From Pohlia nutans (lineage: Eukaryota > Streptophyta > Bryopsida > Bryales > Mniaceae): a stretch of DNA of 64,000 nucleotides. Location of the stretch: positions 4,156,501-4,220,500 of the forward strand of contig CM040099.1 in assembly GCA_022496805.1 (NCBI GenBank), given 5' to 3'. Made by a program: the position numbers and the translations under genes. The notes beneath the pieces are model-generated. The model was given only the letters and a program-made list of their open reading frames with translations, did not search any database and had not been told where the DNA came from. This document shows, piece after piece, positions 12,755-23,159 of the stretch; positions within the stretch are counted from its first letter, which is position 1; every line of letters begins with the position of its first letter.

Positions 12755-13108
12755 ATCTTCGAATCGTTTATTTGTACATAAACATGTATCATTATGTAAA
12801 TAAGTGTTAATCTTGAACTATGGGGACAATTCATAGACTTCATCTGATACATCCCAGGTACGCTTGTGATAGATTTTACTTCGAGAATGCGTGTGCTATG
12901 TAATGTCTGCTAGTGGTCCAAATACATTGTTCTTGGTTACACATTTCAGTATCGGTTCCATTCTAAATATCACCTTTAGCTCAGCTAAATTCATCATGAT
13001 TTTGAGTGAACATTTTCCTAGGCAGTCATACATGGACTTGGTGTCAGAATCTAGTAAAATAATCTGTGTGCTCAGGATTCATTTTCTGCTTTGGGTTTTA
13101 TGTTGCAG

Positions 13109-13640
13109 AACACAGTGCTAAGGTGACAGCTGGGCCTATTAAGGACTTGATTGCCCACAGAGAGCACAGGTACTTTGTTGTGCAGTCCTTTGAGATGGTA
13201 GCACTCATTGCCAAATAATTAACTTGAAGCTTGAAGCTTGAAGCTTTTTATTTTCACGTTCATACGATCTTCTGCGTCTTATTCCAGCCGATTCAATATA
13301 TTTTGACCTGCTCAAAGACACCGCAGCTTCATCTGTAAGGTTTTTTTTTTTTTGCAAGTTCAGGATAGATGCCACAATGTTGCGGGCTTCAATGGATCAG
13401 GATGCTAGACGTCCTTGTGTGGACTCGTTGTCTTATCATTCTAGCTTTAGTCGGCGACCTGAAGAAAACAGGAATCAGTCACTTCAGGTTGATGCTACAG
13501 CAAATGATGGAATGTGCAATGATACGTGCAGCAAACTAGATGAAAGAAATGGAAGGGATGCTTCTCCACTAGATGTATCTGAAGTGTTGCGGCGTTGGAC
13601 AAATGCGTTACAGCGCATCCACAAGCAAGCTCTTCGTTTG
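13109..13640 (+). pseudogene. AUG6: Augmin subunit 6 (AUG6) fragment, two exons
   Basis: Exon 13109-13169 (after TTGCAG, before GTACTT) encodes EHSAKVTAGPIKDLIAHREH. Exon 13364-13640 encodes IDATMLRASMDQDARRP, a variable stretch, and DVSEVLRRWTNALQRIHKQA. These match, in order, a central part of plant augmin subunit 6 (GPIxDLIAHREHR, then a MDQ segment, then VxRRWTxALQRIHKQ). Augmin recruits gamma-tubulin to spindle and phragmoplast microtubules. The exons expected before and after (for example the AKANDG-type continuation) are absent, so only about 110 residues remain. The intact splice sites show it came by DNA duplication or transposon capture and not by retroposition. Confidence 0.75.
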
Positions 13641-14161
13641 GTACTGATTTAAAACCGCCACCCTGAATTAAAAGTGTTCTGAGTTTTCTTATGGTATAAT
13701 CCAATCTGAAATGCTAGATTCTTACCTTCCAGTTCGGCAGGTTCTCTTTATTGTCCTAAATGTACTACCTCGTCTTTATTAAAATTTCTAGTGGTGCGCA
13801 TTTTAGGAGCAAACTGTGAGCTCCAGCACAAACAACTTCTTAGTTCTCTTCTTTCAGAGATTGTACGTTCATGTAAGAATCGTATTAGTGGGTCTTATCT
13901 TGATGCTTCACTCTTGGTGGGATGATTAAGGCCTAGACAAATAATGGAGCTGGACAAATACTGTAAGTTAGTGATATCATCTTTTCACCAAGCAAATTCA
14001 GGTTACAAGCTCTATTTGTTTGACATCTTGAAACAATTTTATACCACTTAGCATTATCTCTATACTCAGATTATAGCCCTAGTCTTTGACATATATGCTT
14101 CAACTAACCAACTGTAGTAAAAGTTTGCGGGTTTTCTGAAATATGTTGGATAATGTTGTAG

Positions 14162-14826
14162 GTCCGAGATTACGTTTCTATTCTTGAAATGGACCTTGAA
14201 ACTTCAAAGAATAGGACTTTGCAGATTTTGGCTTTCTATCAGGTAATTTAGCATGCGGATAATGTTCATTGTTGTATTTTTTGAAGTCATTTGAGAGGCC
14301 CCAATGCCGATATAGACTCCAAGCAATGATGCATTGCATGCACTGGTACTTGATAGCCATGGAATATATTTTGAACTAGTTGTTAGTGACGATGGCGGGA
14401 AGTGAGGAATAACATCTATTGAGATGAAGCTGTTGACAGTGATAGATTATTGAATTTTGAGATTCAACTAAGAAATTGAGTCCACTATGTTGATTAAATG
14501 CTTTTGATGTCACTTGGATGCAAGAAGTATGGTCTCAATAGAACTTCTCTTTTCACGTTTTTGGTTTTTTTCAAATGGCTTTTCAAACATAAATGTCTTA
14601 GATATTTACATATTAGCTTTTTGAATTGATATATAAGTGATTTAGTTGATCAAATTGATTAATTTTGTTGAACATGTGTGACAAATTAATGTTGAACTAA
14701 TCACTTGTTGTTTGGTTTTGTCTTTCTTCTATCGTGTAGGTGGCGAAACGGCACTCTCAATTGAAGATGTTACATAATAGATTTTTTAAAGAGACGTGTT
14801 TGAAACAATGCATTGTGAAAAGCTGA
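14162..14826 (+). pseudogene. two unrecognised exons of the mosaic
   Basis: Segment 14162-14242 (after GTAG, before GTAATT) encodes 27 codons, VRDYVSILEMDLETSKNRTL and onward, with a helical, coiled-coil look. Segment 14740-14826 (after GTGTAG) continues in phase with VAKRHSQLKMLHNRFF and ends in TGA. The two join without a frame change, which favours real exons of a gene I do not recognise. They are probably the third or fourth captured piece of the mosaic, although they could be a 3' part of the AUG6-containing transcript. Confidence 0.4.
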
Positions 14827-14829
14827 AGT

Positions 14830-16870
14830 TTGTAAGGCATTGAATTGATTTAATCTAAGTAAATACAAATACTATTGCTTGCCGATTGGACTAGAGGTTG
14901 CATTTTAGAGGTAGCAACTATGTACAAGTGAATGTTTTTTTTAATAGGAATATATATTTTTTGTGTCTCTTCCCGCATTTTTGTACTACAAATGCATTTT
15001 CTGTTTGTTATATATATTAATACGATTTTTTCAATATTAATATTGAAATAAATGGCATCATTCAAATGAATTTGGAAATTTACACATTAAAATTGCAGTA
15101 CTGCATACAGTATTTTTGTAGTACAATAATAATTTGTATGCGATACAACAATTTGATGTGAAATGCGTACAACTACAACAACTTTACAGTACGATTCTAG
15201 TACTATTAATGCATATAAGAAAAATCTTTTATGTGCAAGCACAACATACAACATTGTAGTATATTAGCAACACACTAAACACAATATTTTTGTATGTATG
15301 TCTTTTAAGTTCATAGGGTTATTACAATACACTATAAATACAATTTTTTCATATGTAGGCAGTAATATTGTTTAATGTAATGAGTACCACAATTTAGTAA
15401 AGTTTATGTACAGTATCATAATTGATTTTGTAGCGTTAGTATATTGCATTTATACTCCACAGCAGTACAACAAAAGTATATGCTTAATACAATTTAATTG
15501 TAGTACTGCAGAAGTATGAATTTCGTCATCTACTGTTAAGTGCCTCCATGAGCATTGATGCAGTACTGCAAATGTATTGAAAAAAGGGGTCCCATTTCCG
15601 TGATGCAGTATTTATAATGATCCGCCTGATAGTTGGCGGATGAATGATAAAACGCTGATGTTCGATGTCCGTCTGCCGTCTCTAGCAGTCAACGCTGTCG
15701 ACATCCGTCGCTCTCGTGGTCAACTGCAACGGTGTGCTGGACGCTTTTACCGACGACTGAAACGGATGAACACATGTCATATGGATGAATGAACATAATG
15801 TGGATAAATACCTACTGCCGTGCTTGTCAAGAAAAATGGGTCTTAGGTTTTAGGGTAGAAATGTATCTTGAGTCACATTACAGACTATTGTGAATTGTAG
15901 ACCAATTGTAGATGTGGAAGTGCTTGCTATATGATTCAGTGAGACATGCCAAAATTTGGAAATGTAGTACTTTTGTACATTTGGAACTATTTGCAATCGA
16001 CTATAGTGAGACTCTTTGAAATGTCAAAATGTAGTCCTCGTGTACATTTGGAACTCTTTGCAATCTATTATTGTGGTACAATTTTTAATTTAAAAATGTA
16101 GGCTCTTTGTACAATGAGATTTGCTACAGTTGCGTTGGAGTCTTGCAACAATTGACTATCAATACAAATGCTATTTTGCTTGCAATATAGTTTCCATATC
16201 AAAACAACACTGCAAGAATATTGCAATAATAAATTGCAAATATTATTGTTACAATACTGCAACAATATTATATTGTTAAGCATCCTTTGCAATACTACAA
16301 CAATAAAGTTACATTACTATTTTAAACCCTTTATTTCCTGATGTAGATATCATATGGATGAATGAACATCGGGTGGACATTGATCGCCGCCATGCCAAAG
16401 AACATGAGATGAGACGTAAGGTTCTTTAGCTCTTGTAAGATGTACTTAGGAATAAGAATCGTTGCACAATAATCACTATAGCGGGTTTTGGAATGGTACG
16501 TACGTAATTCTTCACCTAAAGAATAATGGTGGAGGGTTTGAAGTTCACAACAATCGCGTCTCAAGAATCGCATGTTTTGAATATTCAGGTATTTTTCATG
16601 CAGTGATAGCCAATGAATCTTTGCAAGTGCTAAAGAACCTTACGGAGTACATCAAGATTTAAGCCATTTTCAAAAGGGACATAATTTTTTTAGTCTAATT
16701 CAATAGTAATGGCATGTTTACATTATAATTCTTGGGTTGTAATGGTTCTTGGCTTGAAGAATGACAGCACGGTGAGTTCCATTATAAGCATAGTACATTC
16801 CACAAAACAAGGATATTTGTTGTTCATATAGGCTTTTATTGTAAACCCATATCATAACATTCAGTAGTCT
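14830..16870. other. repeat-rich intergenic DNA
   Basis: No gene is supported. 15100-15560 is rich in the word AGTACTGCA/TGTAGTAC. 15600-15780 is a GC-richer island. A 20-bp direct repeat, TCATATGGATGAATGAACAT, occurs at about 15778 and again at about 16350. The 16455-16655 part is a diverged copy of 41166-41390. Confidence 0.5.
16455..16655. repeat. dispersed repeat, copy 1
   Basis: Words such as AAGAAT(C/T)GTTGCACA, GATGGAGGGTT, CGCCTCAAGAAT and AAAGAACCTTAC appear in the same order at 41166-41390. It is an old interspersed repeat with no recognised coding content. Confidence 0.6.
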
Positions 16871-16900
16871 TTGAGCCTGCTGCCCTCCCTTGCATGGAAT

Positions 16901-16961
16901 GATGTGGAATATCCCATATCATTTCATCCTTCCAACGAAATGATGTGGGATATTCCACATC
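16901..16961. repeat. near-perfect 61-bp hairpin
   Basis: The left arm at 16901-16924 and the right arm at 16938-16961 are inverted copies of 24 bases with one mismatch, around a 13-base loop. The arms share the core GATGTGGAATATCCCATATC. It is either the relic of a small MITE or a hairpin-forming transcript. No coding gene is nearby. Confidence 0.85.
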
Positions 16962-17026
16962 CCATTAGTAGCTATGGGGACACGTGGCATTAAGCAAGAG
17001 CAAGCAACCATGGTGCACAGTAATCG

Positions 17027-17185
17027 AAAGCACAATTCAACAATGTTTTTTCATTGTTTATTTGATTGATTCTCAACTCAATAGTGTTTCATCATTGAAA
17101 GCACAATTCAACAGTATTTTTTCATTGTTTATTTGATTGATTCTCACTCAATAGTGTTTCGTCATTGTTTATTTGATTCAATAGT
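17027..17185. repeat. tandem duplication of about 70 bp
   Basis: The unit beginning GAAAGCACAATTCAACA is present at about 17027-17096 and 17097-17165 with few differences. A partial third copy of TCATTGTTTATTTGATT follows. It is non-coding. Confidence 0.8.
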
Positions 17186-17199
17186 TCTTTCAATTAGAA

Positions 17200-18930
17200 A
17201 TCACTGGTCACTCTGTATATAAAGGTGGATGAAACTTAAAAGGCAGTCTCTTTGAAGGCTACTGAATGGTATGATACCATGATTGTGGCCCAAGCTAACT
17301 TAAAAATTGGTGCCGCTTCATTGATGGGGGAGTACTCCTGGACTGCGACTACATGCAGGTGGTGGTAGGAGAGTATAAGGTCGCTCTTGATAGGGATTTA
17401 TTAGGAGCTTAGAATCAGTCCATCCATGAGTGTACAGTTGGGTACAAGTTGTTTACAAAAATTTTGACTCTTCTCTTATAAAAATAGAGTCCCTTCCCTA
17501 AATTGTAATGTGCTTAATATGGCACCCGTTGATCTACAAATTGAAAGGGACATTCCTACCCTAATCCTCTATTGGTAGGAATTTTTCCTTGCGATATTTG
17601 CAATCTTCAAAATCAATGCAGCCGTTTGATATAGGATCTACCTATTTTCAGTGCTTATGAAAAAAATTGTAAGCATGTTGAACCCGACTGTACATGTATA
17701 TACTCATCATGTGCTTCTCAATGTAGGTTGTAACCTATTGTCTTTCAATGAAAATAAAGCATCCATATATTCTAACTAAATAAACATACAATTCAATCTA
17801 GTGTATCATCTCTTCTTGATTGCACAATTTATGTGTAGTGACTTGTGAGTGTCTTACTTATTATTTTCAATGTCTAATTGAGTGATGTTGGTGGGGAACT
17901 ACATAGTATACTTTGTAATTTTTCAAATGACCTTCATAGTACAATTGAGCGTTGTAAAATACAATTACAAAATAACAAAATCAAGAACATCATAGCATAA
18001 TAGAATTGCAACGCATTGGAGCATCCTTTTGAAAACTAAATCAAAAGACAATCTTCATTCTAATCCACTTTTCTAAGTAAAGAGGGAATCCCATTTGTGC
18101 TCCATGAATTTTGGAACTATTGTGTAATTATCATGTGCATTTAATTTCTAATTCTAACCAAACTGTGGTTCCATTGCAAAAGGGTGTTGACTGCCATTGC
18201 TTTATTATTTGAACATGGATTTCTCTCACCCGACCGTTCCGGTCTGAAACCGGTCAAATCAAACAACCCACGCTCAAATTAATAATAGATTATATCATTA
18301 TACAAAAATTAAAGTGCACGGGTTCCACTAGTTGCTCTATTATGCTATGATGGTGTTGGAATGCATGGAGCACCAATGGAGTGCTTTTAAATTTGTGGCC
18401 ACTACGGTAAATTCACCGCCAGCCTTTCCACACCAGCACTTGCAAAGCCAAAGCAGCCTTCAATTTTTTTCCTTCAAGTGAGCGGCCACCAGTGAGTGAG
18501 TTCCATAAGCCATTTGAAATGGCCCAGTCAGTGGTGAGGGCTTAGCTAGGGCTTATCCATGAGTGGCCTTTTTCTCTATTGGCAAGAGATTTCCCAATGC
18601 TCATCCAAAGGCAATTCTGGTGCACTCTTGCAGCCTATCATCTTCCACCTTGCTTTTCGTTGTTGGGGGCTTTCTGCCTGCCTGCTTCCTTCACTGCCTA
18701 GAATCTATTATACAATATAGCTCGCTTTGTCTCACTCGACCGTTCCGCAATGGAATTCGTCGAGGAGACAACTCAAGCTCAATGTGCTCAACGGCACGGG
18801 TCCCACTAGTACACTACGAGAACAAGACGTTGCTTTTCACTCGGTAGGTGAATCAAATGGGGCCTGCTCAGGCATATGGTGAGTGTAATTTGTCAAATAG
18901 GACAAGTGTGTACAATGAACTTTGACACTG
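17200..18930. other. intergenic DNA without a supported gene
   Basis: The open frame at 18563-18847 (94 codons) has no recognisable domain. Two related stretches, about 18229-18330 and 18738-18815, share C(C/T)CGACCGTTCCG and CACGGGT(T/C)CCACTAGT in the same order, pointing to a diverged duplication. Confidence 0.5.
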
Positions 18931-18933
18931 TTA

Positions 18934-19361
18934 GAGCATCTCCACCCTTGCTCCAGATGGACCACTCGCCACAGACGTTTTCAGGGGCTCCAGATTGCAA
19001 AAGGAACACGCCAATTTTCAAGCGCCTCACCGTTCCGCTCCAGCAGAGGCCGGAACAGCTGCCCACGAAGGCATAAAGCCGAAATACCATGGTCGCCCAT
19101 AGCCTGTGAGCTCGTCCACAGCCCAAAAATAAACAAGAACGTAATCTAAAACAAGAATAGCCTGTCAATCTTTGTCACAATCCCGATTCATGGGCGCGCT
19201 GAAGCAAACGAGGGACTCGCCATTGTGGCGAGTCTAAGGCCATATTTGAAGAGGCCGGGACAAAGAAGTCGATTGCCAGTGGCGCGGTGAGGGACATTTT
19301 TTAGCCCAAGCCCGCGACAGTAGAGCGCGGCCACTCATCTGGAGCAAGGGTGGAGATGCTC
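18934..19361. mobile_element. PIF/Harbinger-type MITE (428 bp, TTA target duplication)
   Basis: Perfect 26-bp terminal inverted repeats start GAGCATCTCCACCCTTGCTC and are followed by CAGATG. TTA lies directly outside each end (18931-18933 and 19362-19364), which is the three-base target duplication of the PIF/Harbinger superfamily. The interior is GC-richer than the flanks and has overlapping open frames with no known domain. The perfect ends suggest a recent insertion. Confidence 0.9.
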
Positions 19362-19404
19362 TTATGAGTGAGAACGCCTTTGCTAGTAGTGATAAGAGCC
19401 TCTT

Positions 19405-19791
19405 CATAATTTATTAAATGCTACATATGAGTGTGCATCTGAAGTACATTTACATTTAGCACATTTATTTTTAAAAGCGAACCCACTCTCCAAAGGCTAA
19501 TACAATTATAAAACAATTACTCATCTCATCACAAAAAGGAAAAGGGGGTCTCTACTTGGGGGGCCTCCATTTTCAAGCCTCAAGGTGAGGTGGCACAAGA
19601 GGAGGGGCTCCTACCTTTTAGTCACTTGAACCTCACCCGTGAAATCCTTGAGATTGTGACTTACGTTCTTGATGAGTTTCAGATTGCTTATAAAGCATGA
19701 TTGCTCAAAAAATTATATTTTGATAAAAATAAATTTGTTAAATGTTAATGTACTTCACAAGTACACTCATATGTAGCCTTTAATAATTATG
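19405..19791. mobile_element. MITE with about 50-bp inverted ends
   Basis: TCATAATTTATTAAATGCTA and onward at the left is inverted at the right (TAGCCTTTAATAATTATGA). The pairing extends over about 50 bases with several mismatches, including the CATATGAGTGT / ACACTCATATG words. The interior is non-coding. Confidence 0.75.
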
Positions 19792-20209
19792 ACAATGTTT
19801 AGTAGCTAAAATGTCAAAGAGTAAAAAACTACTCACGATTTTTTATTCACCTTATGAGCACAACTTCAAAAACTCATAACTTAATAATATGGTATCCAAG
19901 TAATACATTTTTAGTGCATTGAAATCCTCTTCTAAATGAAGAATACATTCATAAAAACTTGTGTATTTTAATAATAGAATGTACACATAGTAGCCAAATC
20001 AATGAGATTTCTTCCTTAGCAAATCTCAACATGGATTAAAGGTTTGGTGAATGAAATGTTTTAAATTTTAATGGCTCCTAGAAATGTGAAAAATAAACAA
20101 TGAAATATACGGCTATACGGCTATTATTCCATGATAAATTATTATTGTTGTTATTGCTCGGAGGTGCCTACGGTTTGCAAACCCCCCTCGGCCCAACTTT
20201 TATGAAGCC

Positions 20210-20730
20210 TTGATCATCCATGTGGTCAAATGATCATAAGCGTGGATTTTTTTCTATATATTTTATAGAAAGTTAGCTTCATACATGTATGATCTCAATA
20301 GAAAGGGAAAGATTTGCGAATTTTTTTGTACTTCATTTCATATTGTAGTGATTCATCAAAAATTTTGAAGATTTCATTGAAAAAGTGCTCTTAAAAAAGT
20401 CAACTCTTAAAATTAATCAACCAAACAAATTCCAAAAATCACTACACTAAGAGTACAACATTTCAACCAATCACAACAAATTGGATGTACAAATTGTCAA
20501 GATATTATTTGTAATCAAATTAAAAAAAAATTCAATTTTATATTTCAAATTTTACTCAAAATATTAATGATAACAATTATAGATCTAACCATATGGATAG
20601 AGTTTAAAATTCACAATGTACATCTTTTATTCATATATCAAATTGAAAATATCCCTCTTACTTACATTTTGTAAAACATCTTTGGAATACTCCCAATCTG
20701 GAGAGGTGTGAGGATGTTTAGGGGTTAAGT
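20210..20730. mobile_element. MITE family F, copy 1 (TTTAGGGGTTAA end)
   Basis: Starting from AGCTTCATACATGTATGATC, the sequence is shared with 54172-54733 and 62823-63415, including AAATCACTACACT, TTTCAACC, ATATCCCTCTTA and the end GATGTTTAGGGGTTAA. The left terminus here (20150-20210) has been replaced or eroded. It is non-coding. Confidence 0.7.
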
Positions 20731-20839
20731 CTTTAGTGCCCAAGTAACCAGTAAGTGGTCACCGGGTCACCAAAAAATGAAATGCTCTAAAATCTATGTA
20801 CCATCTAGATTTGGTGTTTGAAGTTCAAATGTGTAATTT

Positions 20840-21920
20840 TTGATTCTTCAAATAATGCAAGAAGAAAATTTGGAATCTGATTCTCTTAGATTTCCAAATA
20901 CCTATGTACAAAGCACCAAAATACTACAAATACATCAAAATACATCAAATACTTACAAATACAACACATATACTATGCGGTATTTATTGTGTATGGAAGT
21001 TTGTTATCTTTATGTATATTTTTGGATTGTATTCTTTTGTTCATGTTCCATTACTGTATGTATTCCAATTTTGATCAATTTACCAACTCCTTTATTATTT
21101 TAGCGTATAAATTATTGTTCTAAACCATATATGGATAAGTCACTTTTACTTGTGAAATTCACTATAATTATGTATGAGTCCGTTCTTGACATGAAAAATT
21201 GCAATGGAGAGATGTTAACATAGGTCATTGTTCTTAGAGTTTCTCACGCTCAAGAACTAAACAAAAAGTGCCGAGGGTCCTTTAGAAATGTCTCTTGAAT
21301 CCCAATCATAGCGTGCTAAAAAACAACCTTTCAAATCACTATTTAGTTGACTATATATAGTTGCCGTCAATTTTAACAATTCAACCTACATGGATCTCTG
21401 ATTTTCAATAATAAAAAATTGTAGCACATAAAACTTTGGATTTAATAACCAAGCCCAAATTTTAGTTAATTTTTTCACAATGTATGATTTTGTTATAAAA
21501 TTTCAAACTTAATATGCATAAACCACTATTAAAAATAGTAGGTGTACCAATAATTGTTTTTCATTTCTAATCCAATCTGATTGCTAACTTGGTATTCATA
21601 ATTAATGCTTGTGATAACTAAATTGGGAATTCCTGAAGTTGGAACAAGTACTTTTATAGGTGATCACAATTGGTACCTAACAGTTTCTAGTGCTTTTACC
21701 TTCTTTGATGTGCTTGGTGTGTGAGAGCAGGGCCACCCATGCCCTCGGAGAGTCTCTCACACTGCAGAAGTAGATGAAAAGTGCTAAGGGCCCTTTCAAA
21801 ATACCTCTTGACTGTGGATTCAGGGGTGTTAAAAATTGGGCCTTCAAATCACTATTTAGTTGACTACATCTTCACATTCTACTTGTGATTGGTCCATTGA
21901 CTATTTGATGCGCACTTTTG
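20840..21920. other. AT-rich intergenic DNA
   Basis: The 87-codon open frame at 20840-21103 is low-complexity and has no recognised domain. Two related segments, 21240-21360 and 21725-21870, share (A/G)GTGC(C/T)(G/A)AGGG(T/C)CC and AAATCACTATTTAGTTGACTA, showing an old duplication. Confidence 0.5.
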
Positions 21921-21930
21921 ATATGTGAGG

Positions 21931-22225
21931 GGCGTGCAAGGGTGGGGGAGTGTGAGTGCAAGGGCCCTTCAAATATAGATGAATAATTTGAGAGGGTTCG
22001 TCCTAGCGTGCATGGGTGGGAATGCTCTTAGTCCTAGCGTGCATGGGTGGGAATACTCTGAGGGGGCGTGCAAGGGTGGGGGAGTGTGAGTGCAAGGGCC
22101 CTTCAAATATAGATGAATAATTTGAGAGGGTTCGTCCTAGTGTGCATGGGTGGGAATGCTCTTAGTCCTAGCGTGCATGGGTAGGAATACTCTGAGGGGG
22201 CGTGCAAGGGTGGGGGAGTGTAAGG
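21931..22225. repeat. 134-bp tandem repeat, two full copies plus an interrupted third
   Basis: Copies start at 21931, 22065 and 22199 with GGCGTGCAAGGGTGGGGGAG. The first two are almost identical, and each carries an inner duplication of TCCTAGCGTGCATGGGTGGG. The third copy is split by the MITE at 22221-22526 and resumes at about 22527 with GTGCAAGGG and TTGAGCGAG in diverged form. Confidence 0.85.
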
Positions 22226-22526
22226 TAGAGGACCCAATTTCCAACCGGGTCCAATTCCCAACCACTGACATGGCGTACATTTTAGGTCAGACCTCGAAAT
22301 TCTCATGTAGCCAGTATAAACATTTTAGGGATGAACGGTTTTTGGCACCTCTACATCTCTAACTTCAAAAATTCATAAGTAATTCAATAATAGTCTGAAA
22401 AATATGGTTCAAGTTGGATTGGGCTTGTACAAACTCTGCACATATTTTTGAATCATTTTGATAGCCACTCCAGAAACAAAACTTGCTGAACCTGAAATTC
22501 GGACGGGAATTGGGTCCGCTACCTTA
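22221..22526. mobile_element. MITE family E (TAAGGTAG ends) inserted in the tandem repeat
   Basis: The ends are TAAGGTAGAGGACCCAATTT and the inverted AATTGGGTCCGCTACCTTA. It interrupts the third unit of the 134-bp repeat, so it inserted after that repeat amplified. The interior is AT-rich and non-coding. Confidence 0.8.
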
Positions 22527-22589
22527 TGTGCAAGGGTTATTCAAATGTAGATGAAAAACTTGAGCGAGTCAGCAGGTGTGAATGCTCTA

Positions 22590-23159
22590 AAGGATTAACA
22601 CCAGGATTGGCTCTCGTCAAACAAATGCCAACCTCCAATCGCCATGCTGAGGTGGAGATGTTGAACCCCCACATAACTGAAAACCCCCACACGAATCCGG
22701 TTCCAACACGTGTCATCGTTTCAGCATCGATACGCACACTGACGAAGATAGTTTCGCAAACCGCCACTACGATAACCCACCCGCCCACCGCCTTCAACCG
22801 ATACCCGCCCATACCCGTCCCGCCTGTCGCCCAAGTGTCACTGGCGACCAAGGACAACCACATCCACAGACAGCCATACTGATACCCGGCAGTCCCGTAC
22901 CCTTCCCACGGACATCAACATCTCATCGTCGTCTTCCCTATCCAAGTCCAAGGCTCTGCTCGTCCTTTATATGAACAGCCGCAGCAGAGCAGCAAATTGC
23001 TCGTGCTGTTGCGCCCCAGCTCAGCCATCGCCAACCTTCTTCTTCCGTCAACCTACATTGCCTTTTCCGCCTCGCATTTTTGAATTCAGCCTCGGGAATT
23101 GCCCCCAAACCCCTATTTCACAGCAGTATTGGCATTGGAAAGGGGGAGGAGTTAGCGAT
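22590..23159 (+). promoter_or_regulatory. promoter and leader of the desaturase gene
   Basis: A G-box (ACACGTGT, 22706-22713) lies about 450 bp before the start codon. A TATA-like CTTTATATG lies at 22961-22969. Transcription would then begin near 22995, giving a leader of about 165 bases. The C-rich composition is typical of plant promoters. The G-box suggests light or stress control, but this is inference. Confidence 0.5.

Noticed and set aside
18563..18847. 94-codon ORF
   Set aside because: No recognisable domain, and it lies in a diverged duplicated stretch.
20840..21103. 87-codon ORF
   Set aside because: Low-complexity AT-rich frame without homologous features or splice context.
22971..23159. 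Upstream in-frame ATG extending the desaturase by 63 residues
   Set aside because: It lies directly beside the TATA-like box and encodes a Cys/Pro-rich stretch unlike the family. The ATG at 23160 starts a normal transit-peptide-like sequence.
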